A stretch of 64,000 nt of DNA from Hyphodiscus hymeniophilus (GCA_016508695.1 VNKQ01000013.1:310001-374000), one strand, 5' to 3'. Positions 21,994-35,045 are shown, counted from the stretch's first letter. Translations and numbers: made by a program. The notes: a model not told the origin generated them from the sequence alone.

Positions 21994-24900
21994 CTACCGC
22001 TCAATGCTCTCCGGACTCATCATACCCACACTCGCGTTGTCCTTCTCACGCTCACTCGTATTTCCTTGGCTACTGTCCACACGTTCCATAGACACGGGCC
22101 CGCCGTTCGGCAATACCTTTAGCTTCTTCGCTGGCGTGATAGTCTTGGAAGTCGGACTACCGCTCGGCCCTCCAGATTTTATACCCGTGGCAGTATCCAC
22201 AGCCACGCCATTGTCGAGTTTCTTCTTTTTCTTCGCGTTGCCAGTCTGCTCCTTAAGAGGACGCTTTCGGGGACTAGTGATCTTGCCCGTAGGACCAAGA
22301 CGCGGCCGCGGTGGTCGAGATTTAATGGGAAGTTCTTCGTCTTCAAGCAAATCCTCGTCTCCATTGGCATGCAGTTTCGCAAGGAAGAAATTCTTGACGA
22401 TACCGACTTGATCGTGGACGTTTTGAATGGTGACGCGTTCCAGTGGTGATAGAGACGCGAAGATTTCAGCTGTGGGAGCTGCTGCCACAGGGCCTGAATA
22501 AGTGCTATGGAGTCTAGTGTGCAACAGATGTAGGGGCACGGAAAGGCTTGACATATTGAATTCGGAGGCCAGGCCAAGCTCTTTGAAACCGAAGAAATCT
22601 TCGCCTAGCTCTTCTGCGAAGTCGCCACCGACGAATTGCTCGCTCCCGTCGTTGAATGCTAACGAGCCATCGGCTCCAGCATCGGTGAGAGCTGGACGAA
22701 GTAGGTCTGAAAGGTGAGCCTTCATACGTTCGTGCATGACACCGAGTTTAACGCCAAGGCGCTCCACATCATCTTTGACATAACTCTCCAAACCCTCCAC
22801 ATCCAAGCCATTTTCGTTCAGAGTGTGGAGGAGTACTTCCTCATTGGTGAATCGGTCTTGCCATTTTCCGGCCTGTCCACCGACGGCAGGTATCTTAGGA
22901 GCCTCGCGATAGACATTGAATGTCTGAACCAATTTGCCGAAATAGTCTCCTGCGATATCAGTGATGACGTCTAGAGCTGAAGGTTGAAGCTCTTCAAAGC
23001 CCGCATGATAACAGAGCTTTGCCACAGATCTTGACAGGGCTGCTTTGCAGACCCAGGTCGACATGATAGGTCCGTCGTCAGAGACGACGTGAGGTTCGAT
23101 ATCAGCTTCTATGAATGGCTCAGGCTCGTACTTTGGAAATTGATTATTGTACATCTAAAAGTGCGTCAGGACCATATCAAGTGAATTTGGGCTTGAAACA
23201 TACCTGAGCTTGCAGTTGCATCTGCTTGATGACCCCAATTTTGGAGCAAAGTTTCCTAGTTTCCTGCATCTGCTTCATGTTGGCTTCAACTTTGGCGGTC
23301 AGAACGCTTTTCGGCGCCGTAAAGTGACCTGCAGGGACGACACGAAGAAGTTCTTCTGCTCGATCTATGAGGTTACCATCGGCATCTTCAACCCATTGAA
23401 GTTTTGGATCAATGTCAGGAATGGCTGAAAGAGGATCATAATAGTCGGGCAGAACGCTCTCCTCCTGTCCTTCCATCCCTTCTGCCAAAGTCTCCGTGGC
23501 TTGCGTTGCGTTCTTCCTCCCATCTATCTTAGTTGTCTCCTGGGCTTGTTTCTGCTGGCGGAGCCATCTCCTCATACCAGCTTTGCTTCGTAGTAAGGCA
23601 GGTTCGTCTGGATTGAGTCTGTCACCTTTGAATAGTCGATTTCGCTCCTTGGCAACCAAAGCACGGTCTTTCTTCGTCACTTGCTTCCAGATCTTGTACT
23701 CCTCATCTTCGTGAAGATCATCTGGAGTTCCAAGTGCCTGAAGACCATTCATTGACGGTCCATCAAGATCAAGCCCATCAGCCTGGCTTCCCATCATACC
23801 ATGCATGGGAGTGATTGAACCCGGTGCCCCAATAGGTGGAGTGGCAAATCCATTCTGGCTCCCGTCAATCCCAGCATCAGAGCCATCGTGAAGACTACCA
23901 AGAAGGCCATTGAGCTGAAGTATAGGCTTCTGATCAACATTGGGAGTGCCTTCTTTGTGATCAGCTGTAGCCTTTCTGGCTTTGGTAGAGCCCTTGACAC
24001 CGGCTTTTCGCCCTCTGGAAGACATTATCGGCTCATCGTCACTATCATCACCAGCATCATCCTCGCCTCCATTCTGTTTTCTACGCTCTTCAGCTTCGAC
24101 TTCAGCTCGGGGGCGAACAGTGAGATCTGGAATTAAGGGAACCAATTTTTCGGCTTCTTTTCTCATCGAGTTCGCCTTCCGCCGTAGGATGTGGGTAATA
24201 TCAGCATTATACTTCAAACAATTATCCCAGATCAGATTCAGATCGGCAACGAATTCAGTCTTCGACTTGTAGGCGAGTGTCTTCAGTTTCTTCGTCATTG
24301 ATCCTAGGTCCATTGGTTGTTTGATAACTGTTTATGTCAGCTGGTTTCGTCAGTATGGCGTAGGATGGAGACATACTATTGTAGTAATCGGGAGCTTCAC
24401 GTTTGTTCACACGCTGCAGGAAAGGGGTCGAATATTCCGTCATGGCTTTAAGTTCACTCAGAACTTTCTCAGCAGCTTCATATAGCTCCTCCTGGTGGAC
24501 GTTCTCTTCGCTTGCCCACTTACTCCTATTTTTTCGGACTTCATTCATCAAAGACCGCAGTTCAGCATCCGATGCGCGGACTTGGTCACGCTTGAGGTCG
24601 ATCCGAGCAATCAGATGCTTCAAGGTCAAGCTTGATGCGCCAAGGTTGGTACTGCTCAGGGACCCATGATGTTCGCTATTTGCGCCGTTCCCATTGCTCG
24701 TGATACCTCCGTTATCCATCTCCGCATCTATCTGCTTCTCGGACTCCTCTAGCCTCTGCTGCTCTAGCATAGCAACTCGGTCATTCTCCAATGTGTAGAA
24801 CAAGGCATGAAAGCTACGCTTGGCCGCTTCTTCAGTTGCTTTCTTTGCCTCCTCCAATTGTTTCCGCGCATCTTCTGATGACCTAGATTCTTCTTGCGAC

Positions 24901-25475
24901 CCATCTTCCTTGTCCTGTTCAGTCGGCTTGATAGGAGATACGTCGGAAGAGATAGGAGAGCTGCCGGATTTCGAAGGCGACAGCAAGGCATTTGCACCTT
25001 TGTTCTTGGTCGCTGATACCTGCACATCATTCTCTTCTTCATCGTCATCATCGTCATCGTAGTTGTCCTCGTCAATGGTGCGCGCAGCCTTCTTGGGTGC
25101 CTGGTCTCTAGGTTGCTCCGCGATCTGGGCCTCTTCCGACAATTGGCTGTTCGGCGCGTCGTCATCCTCTCCAGGCTCCTGCTGTTCATACACATCCCCA
25201 CCAAATAAAGCAGCTATCTTCGCCTCACTGCGCAGATATAGTGCCTTGAACCTCGCCCGTTGTGCCTCGTCTTCCCCATTGTCTCCCCCATCATATGGTA
25301 CGGCGGCCGAGTCAGTCACTGGCGCATCTTCGAGGAGACTTGGAGTATGCGACCGTGTAGGAGTTCCATCTCGCTGGTGGAATGAATGCTTGGAATGACC
25401 CAGATGCGCTGGAGGGAGCCATGATTGTTGACCGATGGATATCGTTGGCCCGGATGGTCCAGTCCTTGAAGACAT
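21994..25475 (-). CDS. SPT7: SAGA subunit Spt7 (bromodomain plus histone fold)
   Basis: Structural subunit of the SAGA transcription coactivator. Three exons: the N-terminal exon from 25475 to about 24379, the middle exon 24313-23205 and the last 23154-21994. The start at 25475 (MSSRTGPSGPTISIGQQSWL) is the first ATG of the frame; an extra upstream exon is possible. Acidic and Ser-rich low-complexity DNA comes first. The bromodomain spans the first intron (STPFLQRVNKREAPDYYN joined to IIKQPMDLGSMTKKLKTLAY, then NLIWDNCLKYN). The last exon carries the Bromo_TP histone-fold region (STWVCKAALSRSVAKLCYHA). A basic, Pro/Ser-rich tail ends the protein. Total about 1,170 residues, as in other filamentous ascomycetes. 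Confidence 0.93.
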
Positions 25476-26057
25476 CCCCTCCCCATTCGCGCTTCGCGCA
25501 CGGAAACCCAGCAATATGCGATCGACCTTCGCACCACGTAAAAGGGTCCCCGCGTTCTCAACTTGGTTGTCAATGAATGTCCGTCATTTGAGGATGGCAA
25601 GTGCAAAATTTTAGACAATTTCCGATGATTTTGCGTGCAGGCCGCGATGGGTTTTGGAGGCTTGATTTGCAGTGAACGGACAGTCGTCGTTGGAATTGAC
25701 GATTAAGCGGGCTAGCGTAAGGAGGTTTTGGCAGAGAGCAGGAATCGCGATTTCTACAAGACAGAGGGGACATTGAAAAGGCTACCTGTTCGAAGTCATA
25801 TAAGTCAATTCCCTGTTATCTACACTTTTCTCAGTAGCAAATAGTTATATGATCCTTTTGTCGAGAGTTCCCCACCGAGCCTGACATGCGGCAATCCATA
25901 AGCTCATCTACACGTGATCTAATCCCAGCCGTTCCGTACATTAGATGGAGCTCGAAGCTCTGAACACGATGCAGAAGATACGGAGTCTCACCAACCACCA
26001 AATTGCACGCTCCTGCGATGAATCCCAAAACCTCAAACACGCAATAAAACTGCCAAA
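25476..26057. promoter_or_regulatory. Divergent promoter region SPT7 / VanZ-like gene
   Basis: 582 bp between opposed starts. No individual element assigned; an unseen first exon of SPT7 could lie here. Confidence 0.45.
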
Positions 26058-26743
26058 ATGCGTGTAAGGTTACCGTTCGCCGGTTCGTAGCACCTCCCTT
26101 TCGCTCCAACCAGCGCACTGACATCATCCCAGGAGCATTCCTCTTCCTCCTCGCAACAGCAGGCTATGCGGGACTTACATCTCTCCAGCTTGACGAGTTC
26201 ATCAACGACAAAGTCTTGCATGCCTTGACCTTCTTCATTCTCACAACCTGTTTCTACTGGATTCTCGACTCCTCCCGCCGCAGAAATCTAAATATCACCC
26301 TACTCGTCTGCACCGTCGCTCTCGGTATTGGTTCAGAGATCCTGCAACATTTCCTGCCTAACAATCGCATCTTCGACATCTATGATATCGTAGCCAACAT
26401 CGCTGGCTCTTTAGCGGCCCTGGGATTGAGTAGTTGGTATCATATGCGGATGTTAGAGCGCAAACGCTTGGCAAAACACTATCAGGCTGTGCCCGGAGAG
26501 GATGAGGATTTGGAGCTTGGCGAAGGAGGAGGCGTCGGGGCGCAGGAAGAGGGGACGATAACTACGGCGCCTGGGCGTACAGTGGAGGAGGAGGTCGATA
26601 ACTGGGATGAGAACATAGAGGACGCATGGGATGAAGAGGAACATGCCACAGGCACGGATATTTCTGAGGGTGAGGGTCTGAAGACGCCGAGTGCTAGCAG
26701 TGCCGGGGAGGCGGAGCCGGAGAAGAAGAAGGGGGCTGATTGA
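26058..26743 (+). CDS. VanZ-like family membrane protein
   Basis: Exons 26058-26082 and 26133-26743 give 211 residues. It begins MRVRLPFAG and the second exon adds AFLFLLATAGYAGL as the first membrane span. DKVLHALTFFILTTCFYWIL is the VanZ-family signature (Lys-x-x-His in a helix), followed by two more spans and IFDIYDIVANIAGSLAALGL. After about residue 125 the protein is cytosolic, acidic and disordered. The family name comes from a bacterial teicoplanin-resistance protein; fungal members have no known role and no resistance function is implied. It is divergent from SPT7. Confidence 0.85.
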
Positions 26744-29256
26744 TGCTACGATATGGCAAGTCTGTTTTATTATTGAGCGGGATTTTGGGCTATGCGCTGA
26801 AATGAGGTAGGCTGTTTCGGATCTACTAAAACCTATTATCATAATGAAAGTCATATGAGCATCTGCTAGTGTTTGGTCTTACGTATAATGTTTGGCATAT
26901 CACTACATTTGTCACGAGGTAATGGTGACTGTCAACTACACGTTCCATGGTTCGTAAGTTCTCCGCGTCGCTCTGCTGTATGTGTATCGTTCAGAAGTCT
27001 TCCATACTCAGGTTCAACGTAACTGGCAAATTGCGATTCATGAGCAAGTGATGCGGCGGCTCTAGTAGTTTCAAATATCTGAACGGTGTTAGGAGATCTG
27101 GATATCCAACCTAATTCCACTTCGAAGTTCGCGGCTTGGGCATTGGGAATAGCACGTGCAACCGTTCCTTTTCGTACAGCTTCTGTTCCTGTAGAAGATT
27201 TCCAGCGTTGTCATGTCAAGACTGCTTTACTTTTACGTTTTGAAAGCGGGGCGTGGAGACGCATAATTCGACGTTTCAAGAGGCTTCCAGGACACAGTTG
27301 AGCATCAGCTTGATCGAGGGGCTGGACGAAGTGGCAGACTGCCTAACTTGCTATCTCAAGTCTTTGATGCATGCCCCGATCGCTCATAGCATTGGAACGC
27401 TTGAGATGATTCAGAGAGCAGGTATATTTTCAAGTCAAACTGGGTGGACTTCGAGTTTCTCTCAGCGCTTGATTCGTTGTAAAAGCTTTTGAAGTGTCAA
27501 AAGTGGACTCCTCGTATGCTGCTAAAAAGCTACCTCACCAAGAAGGCAAGTTCCTTATTGCGTTATCCTATGGTATAGCACTGGTTAAAAGAGATGAATT
27601 ATGGAAGTAGCAGCTGAAGTTGGAAGGTCAAGAGCGGTGGTGTAGGTAGTTTGCAGACTACTGAAAGCCGTCACGAGGGGTACTTGCATCTTTGAGCTAG
27701 GGAATCCGAATGCCAGCTCTCCTAGAAGCAACAACAGAGTGAGATTTCCGCTAAAGAACTCCTAGAGAGTTGATTGCTTTCAATTGAAGGGTTCCAATAG
27801 TGTTGATTCTGAAAAGTGTTTGTTTCATTGATGTGGCAGAGATGTAATGATTTTTTATGTTTCTGCTACTGGGTTTGGACATTCACTCAGCGATTCGATG
27901 TCACTGAGCAAGAAATGCCCATAGAATAGCAAGTAATTCGCTCATCATGCTCAGATGTGAGAGCGTCCTTGACATCCTCATCGGTGCTGAGACACTCGAC
28001 TGGACAGTTACCTCCGTGCTGGGAAGTCTGGCAGATGAAGTATCTACAATTACACAGGCTAGCACGGAAAGGGGCCACCTAAGTCATGCACTTCGAATTG
28101 TTCAATCCAATTTCCAGTGAAATCATCGACAATAGCGACGGCGGAGCTCATCTGGCTGTTGTTGTCAGCATGTATAAGGGTGATCAACCGCCTCCAGAAG
28201 ATTCACCAGGTATGGGAGATGGAGTTATCGAAATTTCAGCAAATCAGAATAGCAATGTGAAGTCGGCGGGCATGAACATAATTTCGGAGCATGTCAGCTT
28301 ACCAATGATGGTATCAGAATGGAAGAATAAGGAGCGAGCTTGCGAAAGTCAAATAGACAGCGATGGAGTGGAGGTACTGTTTTTGAGTCTGACCACAATA
28401 GAGTCAGATTTGCCAATGAAACAGGAGTGAGCTTCAAATGTCAAAGAAGATCGAGTGACTCGTTCGAGAGTCACGTCTGAGTGTACAACTACCAATAAGA
28501 GATGTGTTGAGATTCGACTGTATTTAGATTATAGGTCTAGGGGTTTCGGAGCCTCTTTGCAGTTGCGCTGCCTCTGCTTTTCGTTCCCGGTCCACGCTCA
28601 CTCTGGATCTTCAGCGCTTCCATATTTCTGCTATCGCAGGGCTGGAGGCCTAAATGCCTAGCCAAAAAGGCCACAGAGGCTGGATTGTGCGCGTTCAACG
28701 AGGAGCACATGATTCAGGTGTGGCAGAATTTGGTGTTGCTGGCCCTGGAGATGTGCCTCGGCGCAAGAGCGTCGCAAGATTGCCGTCAGTCGGACCTTCT
28801 TATTGATTGGGTCTTGGTCTCTGGCGATGTCAAGTATCACCATAGTACTACCATATAGATATAGCCGAGAGCTCTAGAATTCGGTGCGACCTCCACTTTT
28901 CCTAGCTGTCTTCTTGTCGCTGTGCAGTTTTTTTATCCTCAGTCTCGCAGTATTCTCAGCTTTCTTCCTACAATGATGATAGTTAGCAGGTATCAATGTG
29001 ACGAGATGGTGGCAGCACCTCATGGACGCCGCTCCACTGAATGCTACGAGTATTCGACTGGAATGGTGACTCGGACTTTGCCTTTATTTGTGGGTTGTTT
29101 CCTTATCTGTCTTTTGGCTTTCCTGCTGGAGTAGCAACAGTGTCTGCCTCTCGACCTTGTCCCTATCATATGAAATTTGAAGCGAGAAGACCCTACTCAG
29201 GGCACCTTATCGGCGGCTAGCTGTGCAACATTGTAAATGAACCAGACCCTCCAAGG
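26744..29256. other. Long region with no recognisable gene
   Basis: 2.5 kb in which no ORF above about 115 codons appears and none matches a family I know. Two frames merit note: 28086-28430 plus (114 codons, acidic, Ser-rich) and 27887-28078 minus (63 codons, eight Cys). Neither has clear splice continuation. It may be decayed sequence, a long UTR or a non-coding RNA locus. Confidence 0.55.
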
Positions 29257-29836
29257 CTAGCTATACATTCTAGGAAATAAGGGTACATACAGTTGCTCAA
29301 CCTTTCGCGATTGCAAAGGAGAAGTCACCCCTGGAACAACGCTTTTGTATATTTGACGAATTTCGTCATTGAGCCGCTGATGTGTCTCGTCTTTGTTCTG
29401 GGATCGATTTCGGTGTGCGTCACATTGAATGGTGAATGAATCAGAAGACGAAACATAGTAGCGACTATCAAGTAGTTTAGCGTGAAGGACATGCGGTACA
29501 TGGGCTTTTACAGAGTCTATAGGCCAGACTGTTGTTGCTTTAGAGCTTGTCCTACGTAGCCGTTAGAAACATGAATCCAATAAGGCAATTTTGGGATACT
29601 TACTTGTTGGTTTTCTGACCCCCGGAACCAGATGCCTTTGAAAACTCCGTTACGGCAATTTTTGTTGGAATGGAATCCTCCTTGAAAGTTGTGTACCATT
29701 TCCTAGCAGCATCCAGCTCTTCGGCATCTTTGCCGCCGTCGTACTTGGACGAAAAGAATCTAGAACTTCGGACAAAGTGGTGTGATCCACGAACAGGCCA
29801 CAGACAGAGAGACCTACGTGAGTGGCTCTGGAACAT
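29257..29836 (-). CDS. Mitochondrial GGQ-motif peptidyl-tRNA hydrolase (ICT1/YaeJ/Pth4-like, RF-1 domain)
   Basis: Rescues stalled mitochondrial ribosomes by hydrolysing peptidyl-tRNA (family role). Exons 29836-29604 and 29551-29257 give 175 residues. The N-terminus is Arg/Ser-rich without acidic residues, fitting a mitochondrial presequence (MFQSHSRRSLCLWPVRGSHH). The RF-1 domain includes KASGSGGQKTNK with the catalytic GGQ, joined by splicing to TSSKATTVWPID, then HVLHAKLLDSRYYVSSSDSF and the HQRLNDEI helix. The C-terminus reads QSRKVEQLYVPLFPRMYS and lacks the Lys/Arg-rich tail usual in ICT1/YaeJ. A downstream exon would restore it, but I could not find one. It is divergent from NAB3. Confidence 0.85.
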
Positions 29837-30526
29837 GATGGTAGCGCGTTTACAAGCTGTTATGAGGTTATTCTCGTCGTCCCCAGGCTGATGTGGTATT
29901 GACTCTCACCTCTGGATCTCGTTTGGTAAGCTAATGCAAATGATTACAAGCAAGTAAAAAGACGGTGGAAGGGGGCTTCAAGTTTTCAACGGGTTTCCCC
30001 TGTCGTTTGTTTCACCTGACATGACGCAGACCTGACATTGAAATACAGCATACATAGATATTCTTGAGGTATAAGCAAAGTCAATTCTGTGGCATCGTTC
30101 CAACTCCCTCGTGTCGCGCATGCGCTTAAAATTGTTAGCGTCTTGGCGGTAAAAGCTAGCTCTTTGTCTTATGAATCCTCCATTGCTCTGCTTTCCGTTC
30201 CTGCTCTCCCTTCAATCTCCATCTCTCATTCACCACCAGCATCAGCGACAACTGCAACGCCAGCGAATTTCCATTGTTCCCTCGCCACGAATGCTTTGGG
30301 GTTTCCAGTAGCAGACTTGATCGCCGTCACGATTCCGCGCAGCTCACGCAGCTTACTCTTGCCCCACCCTCCCACCTCCACTATTCTGAGATATTCCATA
30401 TCAAGCCTCGGACGTCTTGACTCCCATTTTCCATACTCTCTGCCTCGCAACCGGACTTCCAAACCCAGCTGAATCCCCCATTCATGATTACTCCCATTTT
30501 CTCCATGATCTGAAGTTGTCACTTCA
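29837..30526. promoter_or_regulatory. Divergent promoter region ICT1-like / NAB3
   Basis: 690 bp. A plus-strand ORF at 30089-30472 lacks domain support and is probably the NAB3 leader. Confidence 0.45.
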
Positions 30527-33233
30527 ATGACGCCTGATGCGCCTGATGCGCCCGAGTACTTCGTCACAAAGGCATTGTCACCACTATCTCCCCTCCCAGT
30601 CCATCCTCCCGAGCCATCGAGCATACCCGTCCTGCGAAACCAAATCGATCCTGTTCTCAATATGACTTCAACTTTTGACCAGGCGCCAGCCGCCTTATCT
30701 GGCCCTGCACATCCATCTGACGAGCCCAATTCCGTCGCGGATTCTCCATCTGATGATTCAACTTTCTCCGACGCGTATAAACAGGCAGATGGAAAGGAGG
30801 AAATCAAACAAGCCGCTGTCAACCAAGGCACCGTGGTCAGCGACGACTATGCGATGACTTTTGACTCGGATGAAGAAGCACACTCAGATAGTCAGGATGT
30901 ATCACAGGCAAATATTGAGCAAGAAACGACTTCTTTGCCTGTTTTCGTACACACGAGCCACCCACCTTCTCTTTCTCATGACGCTATTGTCACCGATATG
31001 CCTCGAGACGAACAAGACCACACCCTTCAGGATGCCAACTCCCTCCCCATTCAGCCGACCTCCAATGCCAATCCATCAGAAAGTAACCCATCTCAAGACC
31101 AGCAAGACACCAAAGCGCAGAACCACACATATGAAGATGTCGCCAATGGCGGAATAGACATTCAACAACTCTTGGACAACATAACCGCCAATGCCGAGAA
31201 GAATGAAGCAGCTTCAGCCCTCAGCACCCCCTCATCTGCCACTGCTACCTCTCTTCCCAAGAACTTAGGCCTCCCTTCACACTCAAGTCTTCCTCCTCGC
31301 CCACAAGTCCCTGCCAAACGCTTTCACGATGACATTTCCAAATATCATGCCGGAGTACCCCAAACCCCCTTTAGATCTCCTGGCATGAACATTGTTGCTT
31401 CTGGCGCCCCGGGCACATCTACTGATCCTAGAAGTGGGCTGCCCCCTCCTCCAACAGCTTCTTTCCGCTCTCCCCATCCAGCAGGTAATCCAACGAGTCC
31501 AGGCTCATATCACAAAGGTGATCGGCAAAACAACCAAGATCGAATGTCACTCGAGCCACATGAGCATGATGATGCCAACGTCCGTTGGGGTCCAGAAATG
31601 CAGAAAAAGTATGATGATTTCATCACCCAAGAACGAATCTATGTTGCGGAGGGAATGTGGGATAAGTTCCCGCTTAATTCTCGGTTGTTTATAGGTACGA
31701 GAAGACTGAAATCATTGATAAGTGAGCTTAGCTGAACGTCGGTGACAGGCAACCTCCCGTCCGAGAAAGTGACAAAAAGAGACGTTTTCCATATTTTCCA
31801 CAAATACGGCACAGTTGCTCAGATTGCCATCAAACAAGCATACGGCTTTGTACAATTTGAGACTGCCGATTCTTGCTTTACAGCTCTTGATCATGAGCAG
31901 GGAGCAGTGATCAGAGATAAAAAAATGCGTAAGTTTGCTCGTCGAGACAGGCTGAGTCTTTGCTAACATCACTTTAGACTTGGAAATATCAAAGCCGCAA
32001 AAGAACACTCGCAACGCTCAAACAAGCGCTGCACCACAAAGAGCACGCTCTCCAGACTATAGCAGAGGAAATATGTCTGATCGTGGACGCCAAGGATCGG
32101 GCAGAGGGAATGATCGCTATGATGGACGCTCTGGCTCTGTTCGGAAGGATGAATACGGCAGACCATTGAGAGATGATTACAGACCAGGGAGAGCACACAG
32201 ACCGGCTTCTCCGCCTCGAGATCTTCGACAGTTCTACGGCCAAGATGATCAGGGATATAACAGAAGAGGGCGTGATTCATACGATGGTCACAATCAACGT
32301 CGAAGTCGATCTCGCTCGCCAGATTTTGCACAAAGAGACAACGGCCGATATCGTGAGAGAAGTCCTAGCCCAAGAACACAGCAGGCCAACGAGGATGCAT
32401 CGCTTCAGATCCCTCGACGAACATCGTATGATATACCTGATGTCCAGATCATTCTCCTTGCTCAATTAGACCGCAACTTTGTGTCATGGGTCGAAAGTGA
32501 ACTCGTTAGCCGTGGTCTCAAATCTGAGGTCATGTTTCTTAGCCCGCGTTTGAACCTAGAAGCTGTTATCCGCCGACAGATCATGGAAGGAGTTCACGCT
32601 GTCTCTTTACTCGACACACAAGCCCAAAACAGCAGCAAAATACCTCTCCGAGTCTTCGATCGTCAAGCTGGAGCCAACAACGTCCGATTTGACGAGTACC
32701 GAGATCTCGATCCGAAGATTGCAGCTGAGCTCGTTCTCCGTGCAAAGCAGACCCAAGTACCTTCGTACATTCCGCCGGGTCCAGCATACAGTACCACCGG
32801 CGTTCCACAGTATCCACCAGCTCCTACCCCCGCATATGCTCCACCTCCCACTCCTTCATATGCCCCGCCCCAACCTCAATACGCACCGCCCCAGCAATAT
32901 CAACCACCTGCCGTGACCATTGGACCTGATATCTCAAATCTTGTCGGCCAACTCGATAATGCTACGTTACAGAAACTCTTAAGCTCAATAAATAGCCAGC
33001 AACCAACGCGAAATGCACCAGCTACAGTAGCCAATTCTTCCATTAATCTTGCAGGTATCCTTGGCGGACTTCACCAGGCACAACCTCAGCATCAGCCGGC
33101 CTATCAACAATCTCCCCCTGCTGATCCCTACGCTGGTTATTCAAACGGAGTTGCTACTCAACAGCAAGCCCCGCAACAAAATGCGCAGTCGGTCCAGAAC
33201 ATCATGGCTCAGCTCCGCAAATTCCAACAGTAA
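30527..33233 (+). CDS. NAB3: Nab3-like RNA-binding protein (NNS transcription termination)
   Basis: Nuclear RRM protein that in yeast acts with Nrd1 and Sen1 to terminate short non-coding transcripts. Exons 30527-31694, 31749-31928 and 31978-33233 give 867 residues. The N-terminal half is acidic and disordered. The RRM spans the first two introns: RNP2 in SRLFIGNLP, RNP1 in YGFVQFE. An RS/RGG-like basic region follows, then a folded domain (DVQIILLAQLDRNFVSWVES to about VFDRQAGANNVRFDEYRDLD). The Pro/Gln-rich low-complexity tail includes DNATLQKLLSSIN, resembling the Nab3 self-assembly region. An alternative in-frame ATG at 30662 (MTSTFDQAP) may be the true start because the first 45 residues are low complexity. 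Confidence 0.87.
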
Positions 33234-33484
33234 GATGCCATGGAAGTCTTCAGTAATGTTTAAGTATCAGTGCAGTGTGGAATTAGATGGATGCATGTCT
33301 GTGGCATTTAAGTCGAGGAGCAAGTCCGGTTTGCATGGTGGCTCATTGATTCACGGCCAAAATGGTGCAGAGAGAATATTACGCTTCTTGATATGATAAA
33401 GTTCGAGATTTTGCCTTCCGGGACGCCGCTCTATGCTCCGTGATATTCTACAGATTGTACATAGAACTAGATCCTACGATGAAA
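33234..33484. other. Convergent 3' flanks of NAB3 and the LETM1-domain gene
   Basis: Short convergent intergenic sequence, no feature recognised. Confidence 0.5.
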
Positions 33485-34615
33485 TCATAGAATCGTTTTC
33501 TCGCCCTCTTTCTGTGATTGAACAGGTTGTATGGGCCATACCGACGGTCTATTCTTATTAGCTTTCTTCAATCAATCGTACATCGCTGTTTTTGAAAGAA
33601 TGGAGACCTACCTTGTAAGGAGTAGCCTTTCAGCAGACACCATCTCCGCACTCCTGATCCAAGCCCCAAGACCCCTTCGGACCTCCGTCTCACTACGTCC
33701 AAGAACATCAATACCCCTCTCCACACACGCCATCCTACACTCCTCCTCACTCATCTCCTTAGTTCCCCCGCCTTTTAGAATCAAGTCATCATCCCATCCC
33801 AAATACTGCACCCTCCGTCTAAGCTTCCGCCTTAACAAACCATCCGTCAACAAAATATCGAAATAATCCCACACCCTAGAACTAAGTCCCAAACTCGTGC
33901 TGATATGCATCAACTGCTCCCTACTCAACGCCTCCACTCCCCCGTCTCTAGATTCGACTGCATTCGGTGGCGCAACCGTCAAATTCAGAAACGAATGTTT
34001 CCTCCGTTCCTCTAAAATCTTCCTGTCGCTTTGGATCTGTCTCGGAATCCTACACGTCCAAGGCACAATATTGCTAATCGCAATCACAACCAATGGCGTA
34101 AATTCTCCACATATCAGGAACACCAGCGCAAAAGCCGGAACACGTTTTAGATCGTGCCAATTCCTATTCAGGAGTTGGAACTCTGATCTGGTCAATGCTC
34201 CAGAGGAGATAGCTGAGGACAGGGAGCCGCCGTATTTCGAGGAGAGTGTTCGTTGGAGGGGACGCGAGGCTTGGAAGTTTTTGTAGATGTTAAACACGCC
34301 TGTCTTGTAAAATGTTGCGTAGGCTTTTCCGAGCTTGAAAGCGTAACCAGGGAAGAAGGACTGGTTGGGCTCGCGGATTGGGAGATCGAGAAGTGCGGGG
34401 AGGGTGGTGGGTGGACCGTTGACTTTTGAGAGGGGCTTTGAAAGGTTCGTGGGGTTTGTAGAAGTTGTTTTGGAGGCGGCTGTAGAGGTGGAGGCTAATC
34501 GTCGTTGTAGAGAGGTAGACTGCACGAAGGAAGTGCAGAGAAGAACCTGTTGATTCTGAAAGCCGTGGTGAAGGAGTGGTGATGTGCGCAGGCTGCGCAT
34601 AGTGAAGGTTTTCAT
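33485..34615 (-). CDS. Mitochondrial LETM1-domain (ribosome-binding) protein
   Basis: Exons 34615-33612 and 33548-33485 give 355 residues. An Arg/Ser-rich N-terminus (MKTFTMRSLRTSPLLHHGFQ) suggests mitochondrial import. A single membrane segment lies near residues 165-185 (ALVFLICGEFTPLVVIAISN). The LETM1 ribosome-binding domain includes FTPLVVIAISNIVPWTCRIP, the ALSREQLMHISTSLGL repeat and CVERGIDVLGRSETE. The second exon completes LLLTRPSVWPIQP before the stop. LETM1/Mdm38 relatives anchor mitoribosomes and affect K+/H+ exchange; this short form resembles fungal LETM1-like proteins rather than full-length Mdm38. It is divergent from the ferric reductase gene. Confidence 0.88.
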
Positions 34616-35045
34616 TGCATTGGAGTGGAATCAGCAGAACTATGAAAAGAAATTGTGCAGAAGGAGAAGACAACAATAGTTCCAAGGACAGTTCAACCAG
34701 CTTGTCATAGAAATCTGACCCCAAAATATACATTAGTGACGTCCGTGAACTCCAGCTCTTACAGGGGTATTAATCCGCTCCGACGAACTATGCTTCTTTA
34801 GGGAGCTGGCTCAGCTGCTTACGAACGCCATCTTCTGGACAGGTATATGCTTCCAAATAAGAACAAGAAATTTTGAAGCTGCTCTGACGCTTACCAGAAT
34901 TTCTCTTTCTGTATTATGGCAATCTTTCTGCTTTGAAAGAGGTATACTTTGTTGTATATCGTTTCTGGCAACATTCCTGAGTCGCCGGTCCATTCGTAAC
35001 TGAAACAACTGCTAAACTTCAGACGCAGCTCATATCTACCTAGCT
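34616..35045. promoter_or_regulatory. Divergent promoter region LETM1-like / ferric reductase
   Basis: 430 bp between opposed starts, no specific site assigned. Confidence 0.45.
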
